Positions 1 through 7,231 of a stretch of DNA of 64,000 bases are shown here, one piece after another. The stretch is from Hirschia litorea (GTDB lineage Bacteria; Pseudomonadota; Alphaproteobacteria; Caulobacterales; Hyphomonadaceae), in NCBI RefSeq assembly GCF_042665075.1, contig NZ_JBHTBR010000002.1, positions 992,001 to 1,056,000 of the forward strand. Direction: 5' to 3'. Every line of letters starts with the position of its first letter. Position 1 is the stretch's first letter. Position numbers and translations under genes: made by a program. A model generated the notes under the pieces. That model worked only from the letters and a program-made list of their open reading frames with translations. It had not been told where the DNA came from and searched no databases.

Positions 1-1
1 G

Positions 2-274
2 CATGATGAAGGCGTCTCACTGGTGACGTATGAAATCACCACCAATGGCCCTTCCACAATGTTGACGATCAAACACCAAGGCTTCCCTGACGATTCAGCC
101 GTACGCAAAGGTGTCTCAAAAGGTTGGCCTGCCATTTTGTGTTCAATGAAATCCTTCATCGAAACAGGCAAAGCCCTGCGTTATGCCGATTGGGGTGACC
201 GTATCGAACAATCAAAAACACAAAAAGAAACGCAAGAAGATAGTGAAAAAGAAAGCAATTTCACAATTATCTAA
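2..274 (+). CDS. SRPBCC/AHSA1-type protein, 3' end only
   Basis: This is the C-terminal part of a gene that starts before the window. The frame is open from base 2, so the GTG at 23 is internal rather than a start. The visible piece shows the end of an AHSA1/SRPBCC (START-like) fold: a strand rich in Thr and Leu followed by the helix region GWPAILCSMKSFIETGKAL, then a polar Gln/Glu/Lys-rich tail. Members bind hydrophobic ligands or act as Hsp90 co-chaperones; the ligand cannot be told here. It ends four bases before the convergent GTA gene and so marks the left limit of the GTA head genes in this window. Confidence 0.6.
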   Translation, partial: HDEGVSLVTYEITTNGPSTMLTIKHQGFPDDSAVRKGVSKGWPAILCSMKSFIETGKALRYADWGDRIEQSKTQKETQEDSEKESNFTII

Positions 275-278
275 CGCA

Positions 279-710
279 CTATTGCAAAGGTGTTGTGCGA
301 AGTTTCAAACGCACAACACCTTTAAATGTTTGCCCATCACGTAAACTCAGCACATCAGAAAACGCCACATAGCACCACACCAGCTTGTGTCCTTCCAGCG
401 ACATATCCGCATTCTCCAATACAGATAACACATCGCCCATTGCCTCGCGCGCGCCATTGCGTCCAGCCCAGCGCGTCATGATGTGCAAATCAATCACATG
501 ATCTTCAATCTGCACTTCGCATCCATGTGCAGGCACAACCTCATGGCGTGCAATCACCATATAGGGATATAGCGGTTTTGCTCCGCCTACCTCATCCAGA
601 ACACGCGGCACATCTCCAAAAACACCCCGCACCAACGCATCTCCACGCAGATGCGCCAATAATGCCTGTCCAAGCGCACCAGCACTTCCAACCATCCCAG
701 CATGGCTCAT
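279..710 (-). CDS. DUF3168 tail-terminator/tail completion protein (GTA g8-like)
   Basis: The product matches the DUF3168 family, which supplies the tail-terminator in HK97-like phages and in RcGTA (g8). It would cap the tail tube at the head-tail joint. An in-frame ATG exists at 728, but the ATG at 708-710 is preferred. It overlaps the stop of the upstream connector gene in an ATGA arrangement, and a strong GGAGGG Shine-Dalgarno (718-723) lies 7 bases before it. Residues fit the family: an N-terminal helix, DEVGGAKPLYPYMVI, then a beta-rich half with HVIDLHIMTRW. No g7-like head-closure gene lies between it and the connector, and no g9 tail gene follows in the window. Confidence 0.75.
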   Translation of the reverse strand: MSHAGMVGSAGALGQALLAHLRGDALVRGVFGDVPRVLDEVGGAKPLYPYMVIARHEVVPAHGCEVQIEDHVIDLHIMTRWAGRNGAREAMGDVLSVLENADMSLEGHKLVWCYVAFSDVLSLRDGQTFKGVVRLKLRTTPLQ

Positions 711-1246
711 AGCGAAACCCTCCGCCATGGAGCCAACAAAACAGCCACCTCCTTAGAGAGATCAACGCCACCTTCTCCGCGTTGATAAGCTTGCGCCGCG
801 AGCATTTTCACAGCCAACTTCAGATCAGCGGGCACATAGCTTTCGTCAGCACCAAATCCTGCCCTCACCACGATTTCAATCTGCCTATCTTGATAGGGCA
901 ATACCGCGCCGCGAAAACGCAGTACATCTGGTCGCCCTTTCTGCAATGTAAACCGATGTGTGAGGTCTTCCCCGTCCACATGCACAGATACCAAGGAGGA
1001 TACTGGTCCAATCGGCAAATCTATCTTATGGGCATAGCGCCGTGAGGGCGGCCAACAAGGCAAGCTTAGTTTCACCGTCCTCTCAACCAGACACACACCC
1101 GTTTCCGCCTCCACGCGATTACGCGCCGCAGCGATGAGTGAGGCCACTGCCATATCCTCACCTTCAAAATCAATGCGCAAAAAAGCCTTGCCTGCTTGCA
1201 CAGAAACAGGCTCGCTCGCTGGCTCTGCCAACGTCGTGATATACAT
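707..1246 (-). CDS. Phage/GTA head-tail connector protein (g6-like)
   Basis: This is a head-tail connector of the gp6/phiE125 gp8 type, which forms the adaptor ring under the portal. The N-terminal half is helical (FEGEDMAVASLIAAARNRVE followed by ETG), typical of the family. The middle carries the beta-sheet segment with the LPIGPVSSL motif, and the C-terminus has a helix with KLAVKMLAAQAYQRGE. At 179 residues it has the normal length. An AGGAA ribosome site sits just upstream of the ATG at 1246. It belongs to the minus-strand GTA block but is separated from the capsid gene by an opposing membrane-protein gene. Confidence 0.75.
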   Translation of the reverse strand: MYITTLAEPASEPVSVQAGKAFLRIDFEGEDMAVASLIAAARNRVEAETGVCLVERTVKLSLPCWPPSRRYAHKIDLPIGPVSSLVSVHVDGEDLTHRFTLQKGRPDVLRFRGAVLPYQDRQIEIVVRAGFGADESYVPADLKLAVKMLAAQAYQRGEGGVDLSKEVAVLLAPWRRVSL

Positions 1247-1323
1247 TTGAATTTCCTGTTATTTTTGTTACACTAAACCCGTAGTCACAAGGTCAACATC
1301 GTGGCGACCTGACTGCGGAGGCT

Positions 1324-1752
1324 ATGCAGATGATCTCCACATTCACACCTCTCACCCTCTTTCTCGCCAAAGCGATCGGAGGCTATATGGTGCTTGCAGG
1401 CTTATCGGGCCTTACGTCTCCCCATCGCTGGGAAAAATTGCTAGAAGATATGCGTACAAGTACAGCCCTCACCTATGTCACAGGCGTGCTCGTCTTTGCC
1501 TTGGGTACAGTCATGGTTTACGTCCACACCTTTTGGACAGATCCGCTCGCCATCATCATTTCCGTCATTGCATGGGCCACCTTAATTGAAGGCGCGTTAT
1601 TCATTGCGATACCAGAGATTTTCCTAAAACTCTCCGTTTCGCTTTTGCGCCCGTCAGCTTTCAAACCCTTTGCAATATCCGTAATAGGGTTTGGCTTAGT
1701 TCTGCTCACTTGCGGCTTTATCGGCGTTGCCGGCACCTTGTCTGCCGCCTAA
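1324..1752 (+). CDS. Four-helix membrane protein inserted in the GTA cluster
   Basis: I do not recognise the family. The protein is about 142 residues with four likely membrane helices (roughly residues 8-30, 47-70, 76-98 and 113-138) and short polar loops, so it should sit in the inner membrane. Two ATGs compete, at 1324 and 1330. The GGAG at 1317-1320 is spaced better for 1330. It runs against the GTA genes on both sides, and an inverted repeat follows its stop. Its orientation and membrane nature suggest cargo placed between the capsid and connector genes rather than a structural component. That role is inferred from context only. Confidence 0.6.
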   Translation: MQMISTFTPLTLFLAKAIGGYMVLAGLSGLTSPHRWEKLLEDMRTSTALTYVTGVLVFALGTVMVYVHTFWTDPLAIIISVIAWATLIEGALFIAIPEIFLKLSVSLLRPSAFKPFAISVIGFGLVLLTCGFIGVAGTLSAA

Positions 1753-1754
1753 AC

Positions 1755-1778
1755 CACCCCCACGCATGTGTGGGGGTG
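1755..1778. terminator. Terminator-like hairpin between convergent genes
   Basis: A perfect 9-bp inverted repeat, CACCCCCAC / GTGGGGGTG with a 6-base loop, lies between the stop of the plus-strand membrane protein and the stop of the capsid gene. On the minus strand a short T-run follows the stem. It could serve both directions. Confidence 0.55.
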
Positions 1779-1797
1779 ATAAGCAATATGAACGCAC

Positions 1798-3036
1798 CTA
1801 AAACGTCATCACTTTGATTGCGTCAAAATTCTGTACGCCGCCGCCAACGCGTTTCGTTGTATAAAACAACACATATGGCTTTGCAGAATAGGGGTCACGC
1901 AACACACGCGCACCTTGGCGGTCCACGATCAAATAGCCTTTACGGAAATCACCAAACGCAATCGCCGCATTCCCCGCGCCAATATCGGGCATATCTTCAA
2001 TCTCGGTGACGCCATATCCCATGATACTCGCCCCTTCTCCATGCACACCCGGACGCCAAGCATATTGCCCATTGCTATCCTTTAACTTGCGCAAATCTGA
2101 CAATGTACGCCGGTTCATCACAAAGCGCCCATTCGCGCGAAATTGCGCCTTTGGTGCGTAGATTAAATCAATCAATGCATCCGCAGGTGCCGTTGCAGAA
2201 AAATCACCCGATGCACCTGAAGATACCGACCCAATCTTGCCCCATGCATGGCTTGCATTGTCCTCAATGCTATAGCTCAAAAAGCCCTTAGGCTTGTTCA
2301 CGCCATCCCCCGTGATGAAGGCAGCACTTTCTTGCGCTGAAAACGCAGTCTCCACCTCATCGGCAAGCCATTCATCAATGTCGGCATAGGCATCATCTAG
2401 CAATGTCTGTGTAGCGGCAGGCATGGCATAAAGCTCTGCTGCTGGAAATTCTAACAATTCCAACTCCGGTGATGTTGTCTGTCCGCGTGCGGCGGTTTCT
2501 CCCGCCCAACTTCCTTGTGTTCCCATTCCAACAGGCTTTTTAAACACCATTGCCGATGTTTGGCGCACGCTCGCTATCTGACGCATAGGACTTGCCGCCT
2601 GCAATCGCGCTTCAATTAAGCGATCCAGTTCCGCAGGAGCCACATACCCACCTTGCGCATCAGAGCCTTGGCTTAAAGCCTTCGTATCCAGCCGCGCAAT
2701 TCCGGAATCATCTCCCGACCGCATATATCCATCCCACGCGGATTTATGCTCAGTATTTGAAATTTGATCCAATCCGCTTTTACCTACCGCCGGACGCGAT
2801 GCATCTAGGCTAATGCGATCAAGACGTGCTTGTTGTTTATCCAGTGCAGCTTCAATACGCCCGAGCTTTTCATCAAAGAGAGGGTCCGCAGCGCCGCGCT
2901 TTTCAATATCTGCCAATCGCGCATCATTTGTCTCTTTAAGCGCTTCAAACGCTGTCATGATTTGGGCAGAGACCGCGCGCAAATCCTCATTTGCACCCAC
3001 ATTCGTGGCTGCACCCATTTTCGTTTCCAATGTCAT
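1798..3036 (-). CDS. HK97-family major capsid protein (GTA g5-like)
   Basis: This is the major head protein of the HK97 fold. Residues 1-85 form a charged coiled-coil N-terminal delta/scaffold domain that the prohead protease would normally remove. The capsid domain begins around residue 115 and carries family features such as EHKSAWDGYMRSGD, the long GGYVAPAELDRLIEARLQAA stretch and a C-terminal DFRKGYLIVDRQG strand. Length (412 residues) is ordinary. An AAGGA site precedes the ATG at 3036. In RcGTA the protease gene is directly upstream; here a cassette of four small genes (3184-4718) intervenes. Confidence 0.88.
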   Translation of the reverse strand: MTLETKMGAATNVGANEDLRAVSAQIMTAFEALKETNDARLADIEKRGAADPLFDEKLGRIEAALDKQQARLDRISLDASRPAVGKSGLDQISNTEHKSAWDGYMRSGDDSGIARLDTKALSQGSDAQGGYVAPAELDRLIEARLQAASPMRQIASVRQTSAMVFKKPVGMGTQGSWAGETAARGQTTSPELELLEFPAAELYAMPAATQTLLDDAYADIDEWLADEVETAFSAQESAAFITGDGVNKPKGFLSYSIEDNASHAWGKIGSVSSGASGDFSATAPADALIDLIYAPKAQFRANGRFVMNRRTLSDLRKLKDSNGQYAWRPGVHGEGASIMGYGVTEIEDMPDIGAGNAAIAFGDFRKGYLIVDRQGARVLRDPYSAKPYVLFYTTKRVGGGVQNFDAIKVMTF

Positions 3037-3183
3037 GAATAATCCTTCGATTAAGTCTTTTCAGAATGGCCTAAATTAGACACACCCCACACAACGACTA
3101 TGCGCACAAACGCCCATAGCCTTAGGCCGCAAGCTTGCGCCTACGTCCCTAAATCTTTTGTTTTTCGTGGTCTCTAACTCGCG

Positions 3184-3591
3184 CTATACGTCTTGGCGCG
3201 GTAGCAATCTTTCGCCAAATGCCAACCCGCCAGCAATCACGCCAAACCCGACGATCAACACCATAAGCGCCCAGAAAATTTTACCCAAAATAGATAAAAA
3301 CACCCAAGCTCCCACAAGCGCCAAGACGCCCATATAAGCTTGCTTTTTCGTCAACGATATTTTGCTTTTGCCAAACTGAATTACAATGCGGTTTTTACCC
3401 TTGGGAAACACACGCAAAATACGTTTTCGCAATAAGTAAAATACAATGCCCGCCAGCATCAAAAAGAAGACGAGCTTTAAATTCACACCCATGAGCTGAA
3501 GCACAAGCAAACCAATCAAAGCGACAGGCAATACTATGCGCCAGTTTTCAATTAGAACTGACCAATTATATTGCTGTTTCTTCGCTGGCAT
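3184..3591 (-). CDS. Membrane protein in the GTA-embedded cassette
   Basis: This is an unrecognised 135-residue protein. Hydrophobic segments near residues 17-36, 38-52, 88-106 and 107-126 suggest two helical hairpins. A basic cytoplasmic-looking loop (RKRILRVFPKGKNR, then FGKSKISLTKKQ) lies between them. The start at 3591 gives a basic N-terminus. It lies downstream of the map/ParD-like genes on the same strand and may be co-transcribed with them. Function unknown; it is not a recognised GTA component. Confidence 0.5.
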   Translation of the reverse strand: MPAKKQQYNWSVLIENWRIVLPVALIGLLVLQLMGVNLKLVFFLMLAGIVFYLLRKRILRVFPKGKNRIVIQFGKSKISLTKKQAYMGVLALVGAWVFLSILGKIFWALMVLIVGFGVIAGGLAFGERLLPRQDV

Positions 3592-3662
3592 AAAGTGTAT
3601 CCGCTATGGTTAATGACCGCCTTGTATTCGCATAAAACCCTCAAGCGAACAACTGCACTTAC

Positions 3663-3743
3663 TCACTTACGATTGCGCACATTCAGCCACACTATCGTCA
3701 TTAGCATGAGCGGGATAATTATCAGCAAAATATTCGAGATCAT
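3663..3743 (-). CDS. 26-residue single-helix membrane peptide
   Basis: This short open frame has an ATG (3741-3743) that overlaps the map stop codon in an ATGA arrangement, which suggests translational coupling. The predicted peptide is one hydrophobic helix (ILLIIIPLMLMTIVWL) followed by a short polar, basic tail (NVRNRK). It resembles the one-helix peptides found as type I toxins or as small regulators of membrane complexes, but there is no sequence identification. The evidence is the overlap and the composition only. Confidence 0.35.
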   Translation of the reverse strand: MISNILLIIIPLMLMTIVWLNVRNRK

Positions 3744-4519
3744 GTCACTCTTTCAATTTCATCAGGACGCAAGGTCAACACTTCAACCCCCGTCTGTGTC
3801 ACGGCGACCGTATGCTCAAATTGAGCTGAAAGTTTACGGTCTCTCGTCACCACCGTCCACCCATCATCCTCTGTGGACACAAAACGACTTCCCAGATTAA
3901 GCATAGGCTCAATTGTAAAAACCATCCCCTCACGAAGTTTCAACCCCGTCCCGCGCTTTCCATAATTAAGCACTTGGGGTTCCTCATGCATTTCACGCCC
4001 GATACCGTGACCACAATAATCGCGCACAACCGAACAGCCATTTTTCTTCGCATGGTTAGATATCGCAAACCCAATATCGCCTAAAGTGGCACCAGGGCGC
4101 ACTTGCTCAATCCCCTTCCACATCGCCGCTTGCGCAATCCGCACGATCCGCCGCGCAGCCGGTGACGCATCTCCAACCACGTATGTCTTACTTGAATCAG
4201 CGATATAGCCATTTTTCTCCAGCGTAATATCAAGATTGATAATATCACCGTCCTGAATAACCTCTTTGGTACTCGGCACACCATGACACACGACATGATT
4301 GATTGAGCAATTCAGCACATATTTAAAACCATATTGCCCCTTGCTCGCCGGACGTGCATCCAAATCATCAGTGATAAAACGATCTACCAGATCATTGACC
4401 TGCATAGTCGTCATGCCCGCCAGCTCTATTGTGTCCAGCATACTAAACACCGAAGCCAGTAATTTGCCCGATATACGCATAAGCGCAATTTCGTCTGGAG
4501 TTTTCACCATATCAAGCAA
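3740..4519 (-). CDS. map: Type I methionine aminopeptidase
   Basis: This cytosolic metalloenzyme removes the N-terminal Met from new proteins. At 259 residues it is the short type I form without an N-terminal extension. Metal ligands and active-site residues are visible: CHGVPS (His), INLDIT and ADSSKT (two Asp), GHGIGREMHE (His), FTIEPML (Glu) and QFEHTV (Glu). The gene starts inside the end of the ParD-like gene (8-base overlap) and is followed by an overlapping 26-codon frame. A cell usually has a housekeeping map elsewhere, so this may be a second, specialised copy. Finding map within a GTA cluster is unusual. Confidence 0.9.
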   Translation of the reverse strand: MLDMVKTPDEIALMRISGKLLASVFSMLDTIELAGMTTMQVNDLVDRFITDDLDARPASKGQYGFKYVLNCSINHVVCHGVPSTKEVIQDGDIINLDITLEKNGYIADSSKTYVVGDASPAARRIVRIAQAAMWKGIEQVRPGATLGDIGFAISNHAKKNGCSVVRDYCGHGIGREMHEEPQVLNYGKRGTGLKLREGMVFTIEPMLNLGSRFVSTEDDGWTVVTRDRKLSAQFEHTVAVTQTGVEVLTLRPDEIERVT

Positions 4520-4718
4520 GCTCTGCGTCTACAGGCTGAAGCACTGCCGCATCCAATTGCATCTTCACAATATCATTGAAAGATAAGGTCGGGTTAGCTT
4601 CTGCAAGCATCCCGATTTTCATCCAAAACTCAGCTTGCGCATTGATGGATCGACACATAACAGCGCTCGCACGGCGCACATCTTCATGCAATTCTTCGTC
4701 AATTTTCACAATGCCCAT
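4512..4718 (-). CDS. ParD-like antitoxin-type protein
   Basis: This 68-residue protein matches the ParD-like family (ribbon-helix-helix type). It has a short N-terminal strand (VKIDEELHEDVRRAS) and then a helix containing MCRSINAQAEFWMKIG, the stretch typical of this family. Such proteins usually bind DNA as dimers and act as antitoxins or autoregulators. No ParE toxin gene is adjacent. Its 3' end overlaps map by 8 bases, so the two should be made together. I recall similar ParD-like/map pairs in other proteobacteria but cannot confirm that here. Confidence 0.7.
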   Translation of the reverse strand: MGIVKIDEELHEDVRRASAVMCRSINAQAEFWMKIGMLAEANPTLSFNDIVKMQLDAAVLQPVDAELA

Positions 4719-4785
4719 ACTGCGCCTCCAATATCCATGAATATACGAAACGTATACGCTTCATATATCCTTGCGTCAATATCGC

Positions 4786-5220
4786 TCAAGCCGCCAACTG
4801 CCCGACCGCTCCAACAACACAAAACCTTGCCTTGGGAGCCATCGGTGTTGTCACAAGCGACACCTCTCGCAGATCCACCTTGCTCAACACACGCCCATAA
4901 GCACCAGCAGGTTTCCAATCGCCCGCGATAAACCCAATCGACAACCCATCCAGCAGCTTATTCGCCATTAGTTTAGCCGCCATTTTTCCCGCCGGAAGCG
5001 TTGGATCAATCAATCCTCGCATATACAATCCCTTGCCATCTTCGCGTATGCGCGTCCAATAGCCTGCCACCTTCCCGCCCTTGTGTTGAAGCAGCATTGG
5101 CACATTCTCATTCACTCCAGAGATAGACCGCGAAAACGCACCCGCACGCACAATGTCGCCTGCTAAATCCGCCTCCCCAAAAATGCTCGCATAGCCTTCA
5201 ATCAATATAGGCTCATTCAT
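4786..5220 (-). CDS. HK97-family prohead protease (GTA g4-like)
   Basis: This is the capsid maturation serine protease (peptidase U35 type) that trims the capsid N-terminus during head assembly. The expected catalytic pieces are present: EGYASIFGEADLAGDIV at the N-terminus, the His in MLLQHKG, and the Ser in LDGLSIGF followed by the acidic LREVSLVT strand. At 144 residues it is compact, as in GTAs, where no scaffold is fused. Its start overlaps the end of the small g3.5-like gene by 8 bases. Confidence 0.85.
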   Translation of the reverse strand: MNEPILIEGYASIFGEADLAGDIVRAGAFSRSISGVNENVPMLLQHKGGKVAGYWTRIREDGKGLYMRGLIDPTLPAGKMAAKLMANKLLDGLSIGFIAGDWKPAGAYGRVLSKVDLREVSLVTTPMAPKARFCVVGAVGQLAA

Positions 5221-5440
5221 GGGCGCTCACCTTCGCTTCAATCCGGTCAAGCTGTCGGCGCGCTGCTGACATTTCCGCCTCCAACCGCGCCAAACGCTCA
5301 CCAATAGGGCGCTGCGCCACAAGCTGTCCTTCAACCGATTTTAATCGCTCTGCGGCTGCCCCCGTCCACACCAAGGCCGCCACCAATTGCATACCAATGG
5401 CAAACACCACGCCTAGTGTCAGTTTCCGATCAAAACTCAT
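5213..5440 (-). CDS. GTA g3.5-like small membrane/coiled-coil protein
   Basis: This 75-residue protein has one N-terminal membrane helix (about residues 8-30) and a charged coiled coil after it (GERLARLEAEMSAARRQL). It sits between portal and protease with overlaps on both sides (4 and 8 bases), the position of the small gene known as g3.5 in RcGTA-type clusters. The assignment rests mainly on position, size and topology; its assembly role is not established from sequence. Confidence 0.6.
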   Translation of the reverse strand: MSFDRKLTLGVVFAIGMQLVAALVWTGAAAERLKSVEGQLVAQRPIGERLARLEAEMSAARRQLDRIEAKVSAHE

Positions 5441-6618
5441 GCGCCACCCTCCTTGTTGCTATCCAATTCTCGCGGAGGCAGTCCAGCAATTGCGCGCTTT
5501 TCTTCATCATCCAGAAAACTGGCATTCTCCAGCCGCGCCCATAATGCATCGCGTTCACCCGATAGCGCCGAAACGCTCTCTAAATCAGGTCGCAAACTCA
5601 CCCCTTCTTGCGCCCGCACAGACAGCCAGCTCGACAAACTCCGCCCCGCCTTCTCCACCAATGGCAACACCGTCAGGCGCCAGAAAGCCATGTTCGCTTC
5701 CTTATAGTTTGAGTATGTATTATCGCCAGGAATCCCCAACATCATGGGCGGCACACCAAAGGCCAGCGCAATCTCCCGCGCTGCATCATGGCGCGCAGCG
5801 ATAAAGTCCATATCCGCAGGCGTCAGGCTCATTGGCTTCCATTCCAAGCCGCCCTCCAGCAATAGCGGTCGCCCCGCATTACTTACGCCCGTATGCAAGT
5901 CTTCCAGCTCACTTTTCAGGCGCGTAAATTGCTCTGTCGTCAGGCGATCACCGCCCTTGCCATATATCAACGCCCCCGAAGGCCGCGCCGAATTATCAAT
6001 CAACGCCTTCGCCCACGCTGCCCCTGCATTATGCACGTCCACAGCCTTACCCGCAGCTTCTAAAGGCGATAGCCCCTCATAATCATCAAGCGGATGAAAC
6101 AGCTTAAAGTGCAGCACAGGCGACCAACCATCCGCTGCGCGCATAAAGCGTTTCACATGCCGGCTTTGCTGCGTCTCCACCTTGTAATTCCACCCCATAG
6201 GCCAGCCATGCGTCCCCACAATCGGACTGATACGATCAGGCCGCAGCGCATAAATCTGGCGCGGCAATTCGCGCTCTGCGCCATCATCAAGCATCACACC
6301 ATGTAGATACGCATTGCCACTGGTTTGCAGATGCCCATAAAAAGCCTCCATCAACTCAATACCCGATTGCTCAGGGTTAGGGTTATCCAGCAAAGTTAGC
6401 GCTTTTTCACCGCTTGGCGTTGGCGCATCCAATTGCCACCGCACACCCGCCGCCGCTTCAGCAATCAAGCGCACACAGCGATACCCAATAGCATTATTCA
6501 ACATACCTTCGCGCGCCAAAGCCCGCTTATCACGCGTCCACCGCGCACTGCCCAGTTGCGACAAGGCAACAAAAGGCGCACCCGAAGCTTTCGCCTCGCG
6601 CGTTTTCCATGGAAACAT
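5437..6618 (-). CDS. HK97-family portal protein (GTA g3-like)
   Basis: This is the portal subunit of the dodecameric ring through which DNA is packaged. The protein is 393 residues. Landmarks include GYRCVRLIAEAAAGVRW at the N-terminus, the wing region with SGIELMEAFYGHLQTSGNAY, the conserved FHPLDDYEGLSPLEAA block, and the stem helix FIAARHDAAREIALAFGVPP followed by MMLGIPGDNTYSN. These are characteristic of HK97/GTA portals. It precedes g3.5 with a 4-base overlap. Upstream, a plus-strand zinc-ribbon gene separates it from the terminase. Confidence 0.9.
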   Translation of the reverse strand: MFPWKTREAKASGAPFVALSQLGSARWTRDKRALAREGMLNNAIGYRCVRLIAEAAAGVRWQLDAPTPSGEKALTLLDNPNPEQSGIELMEAFYGHLQTSGNAYLHGVMLDDGAERELPRQIYALRPDRISPIVGTHGWPMGWNYKVETQQSRHVKRFMRAADGWSPVLHFKLFHPLDDYEGLSPLEAAGKAVDVHNAGAAWAKALIDNSARPSGALIYGKGGDRLTTEQFTRLKSELEDLHTGVSNAGRPLLLEGGLEWKPMSLTPADMDFIAARHDAAREIALAFGVPPMMLGIPGDNTYSNYKEANMAFWRLTVLPLVEKAGRSLSSWLSVRAQEGVSLRPDLESVSALSGERDALWARLENASFLDDEEKRAIAGLPPRELDSNKEGGA

Positions 6619-6736
6619 AGAATTTTCCTTTGATTAAAACAAAATGCTTTTTATACTCTGAGAAAGCAACTTAAGAGATAGTATATTTTCAATATATTAG
6701 AGCCGCAAAACAGTATTTCTGATCCGAGGTCTTCCA

Positions 6737-7231
6737 ATGGTTATGGAACAATTTTTAGCTGCTAAAGCAGCCGTTGAAAGCTTAAACCAAGGCATAGAAA
6801 TGCTTAAAACATTCGAAGAAGTAAAGGATGCAAACAATTCAGCGACTTTACGTTTCGACTTAAATCGAAAGATACTTGAAGCCCAACAATACGCGTTAGA
6901 AGCTCAACGAGAACAACTCAACCAACAAACAAGAATATCTGAACTTGAGCAAGAAATTGCTCACTTGAAAAGTTGGGAAAACTTTAAAGAAGACTACTCG
7001 TTGGAAGAGGTTTCCAAGGGGACATACCTTTACGTATCCAAAGAGAATTTTAGTCCTGAAATTTGGTTATGTCCCAACTGTTTTGAACGCGCTGCTAAAT
7101 CAATCTTACAAGCCAATGGCGCAGGAGTTCAAACTTACTACCACTCCTTTAAGTGTCCTAATTGTCAAGAAACCTACAACGTATCTAGACATACTAGGCC
7201 AGGAAATTGGAAGCAAACTAAACCCACCTAA
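6737..7231 (+). CDS. Coiled-coil plus zinc-ribbon protein, likely mobile cargo
   Basis: The N-terminal ~80 residues are a long amphipathic helix/coiled coil rich in Glu, Gln and Leu. The C-terminal half holds two Cys pairs, LCPNCFE (near residue 114) and FKCPNCQE (near residue 142), spaced as in a zinc ribbon. The pattern WLCPNCFERAAKSILQ resembles small prophage- and island-borne proteins of enterobacteria with the same coiled-coil/ribbon layout; function unknown. The gene is on the strand opposite to its GTA neighbours, looks more AT-rich than they do, and its 3' end overlaps the terminase 3' end by 14 bases. These points suggest later insertion. Confidence 0.65.
   Translation: MVMEQFLAAKAAVESLNQGIEMLKTFEEVKDANNSATLRFDLNRKILEAQQYALEAQREQLNQQTRISELEQEIAHLKSWENFKEDYSLEEVSKGTYLYVSKENFSPEIWLCPNCFERAAKSILQANGAGVQTYYHSFKCPNCQETYNVSRHTRPGNWKQTKPT

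Noticed and set aside
1798..3079. Overlapping plus-strand frames across the capsid gene
   Set aside because: They are antisense shadows of the capsid frame without their own ribosome sites or recognisable protein features.
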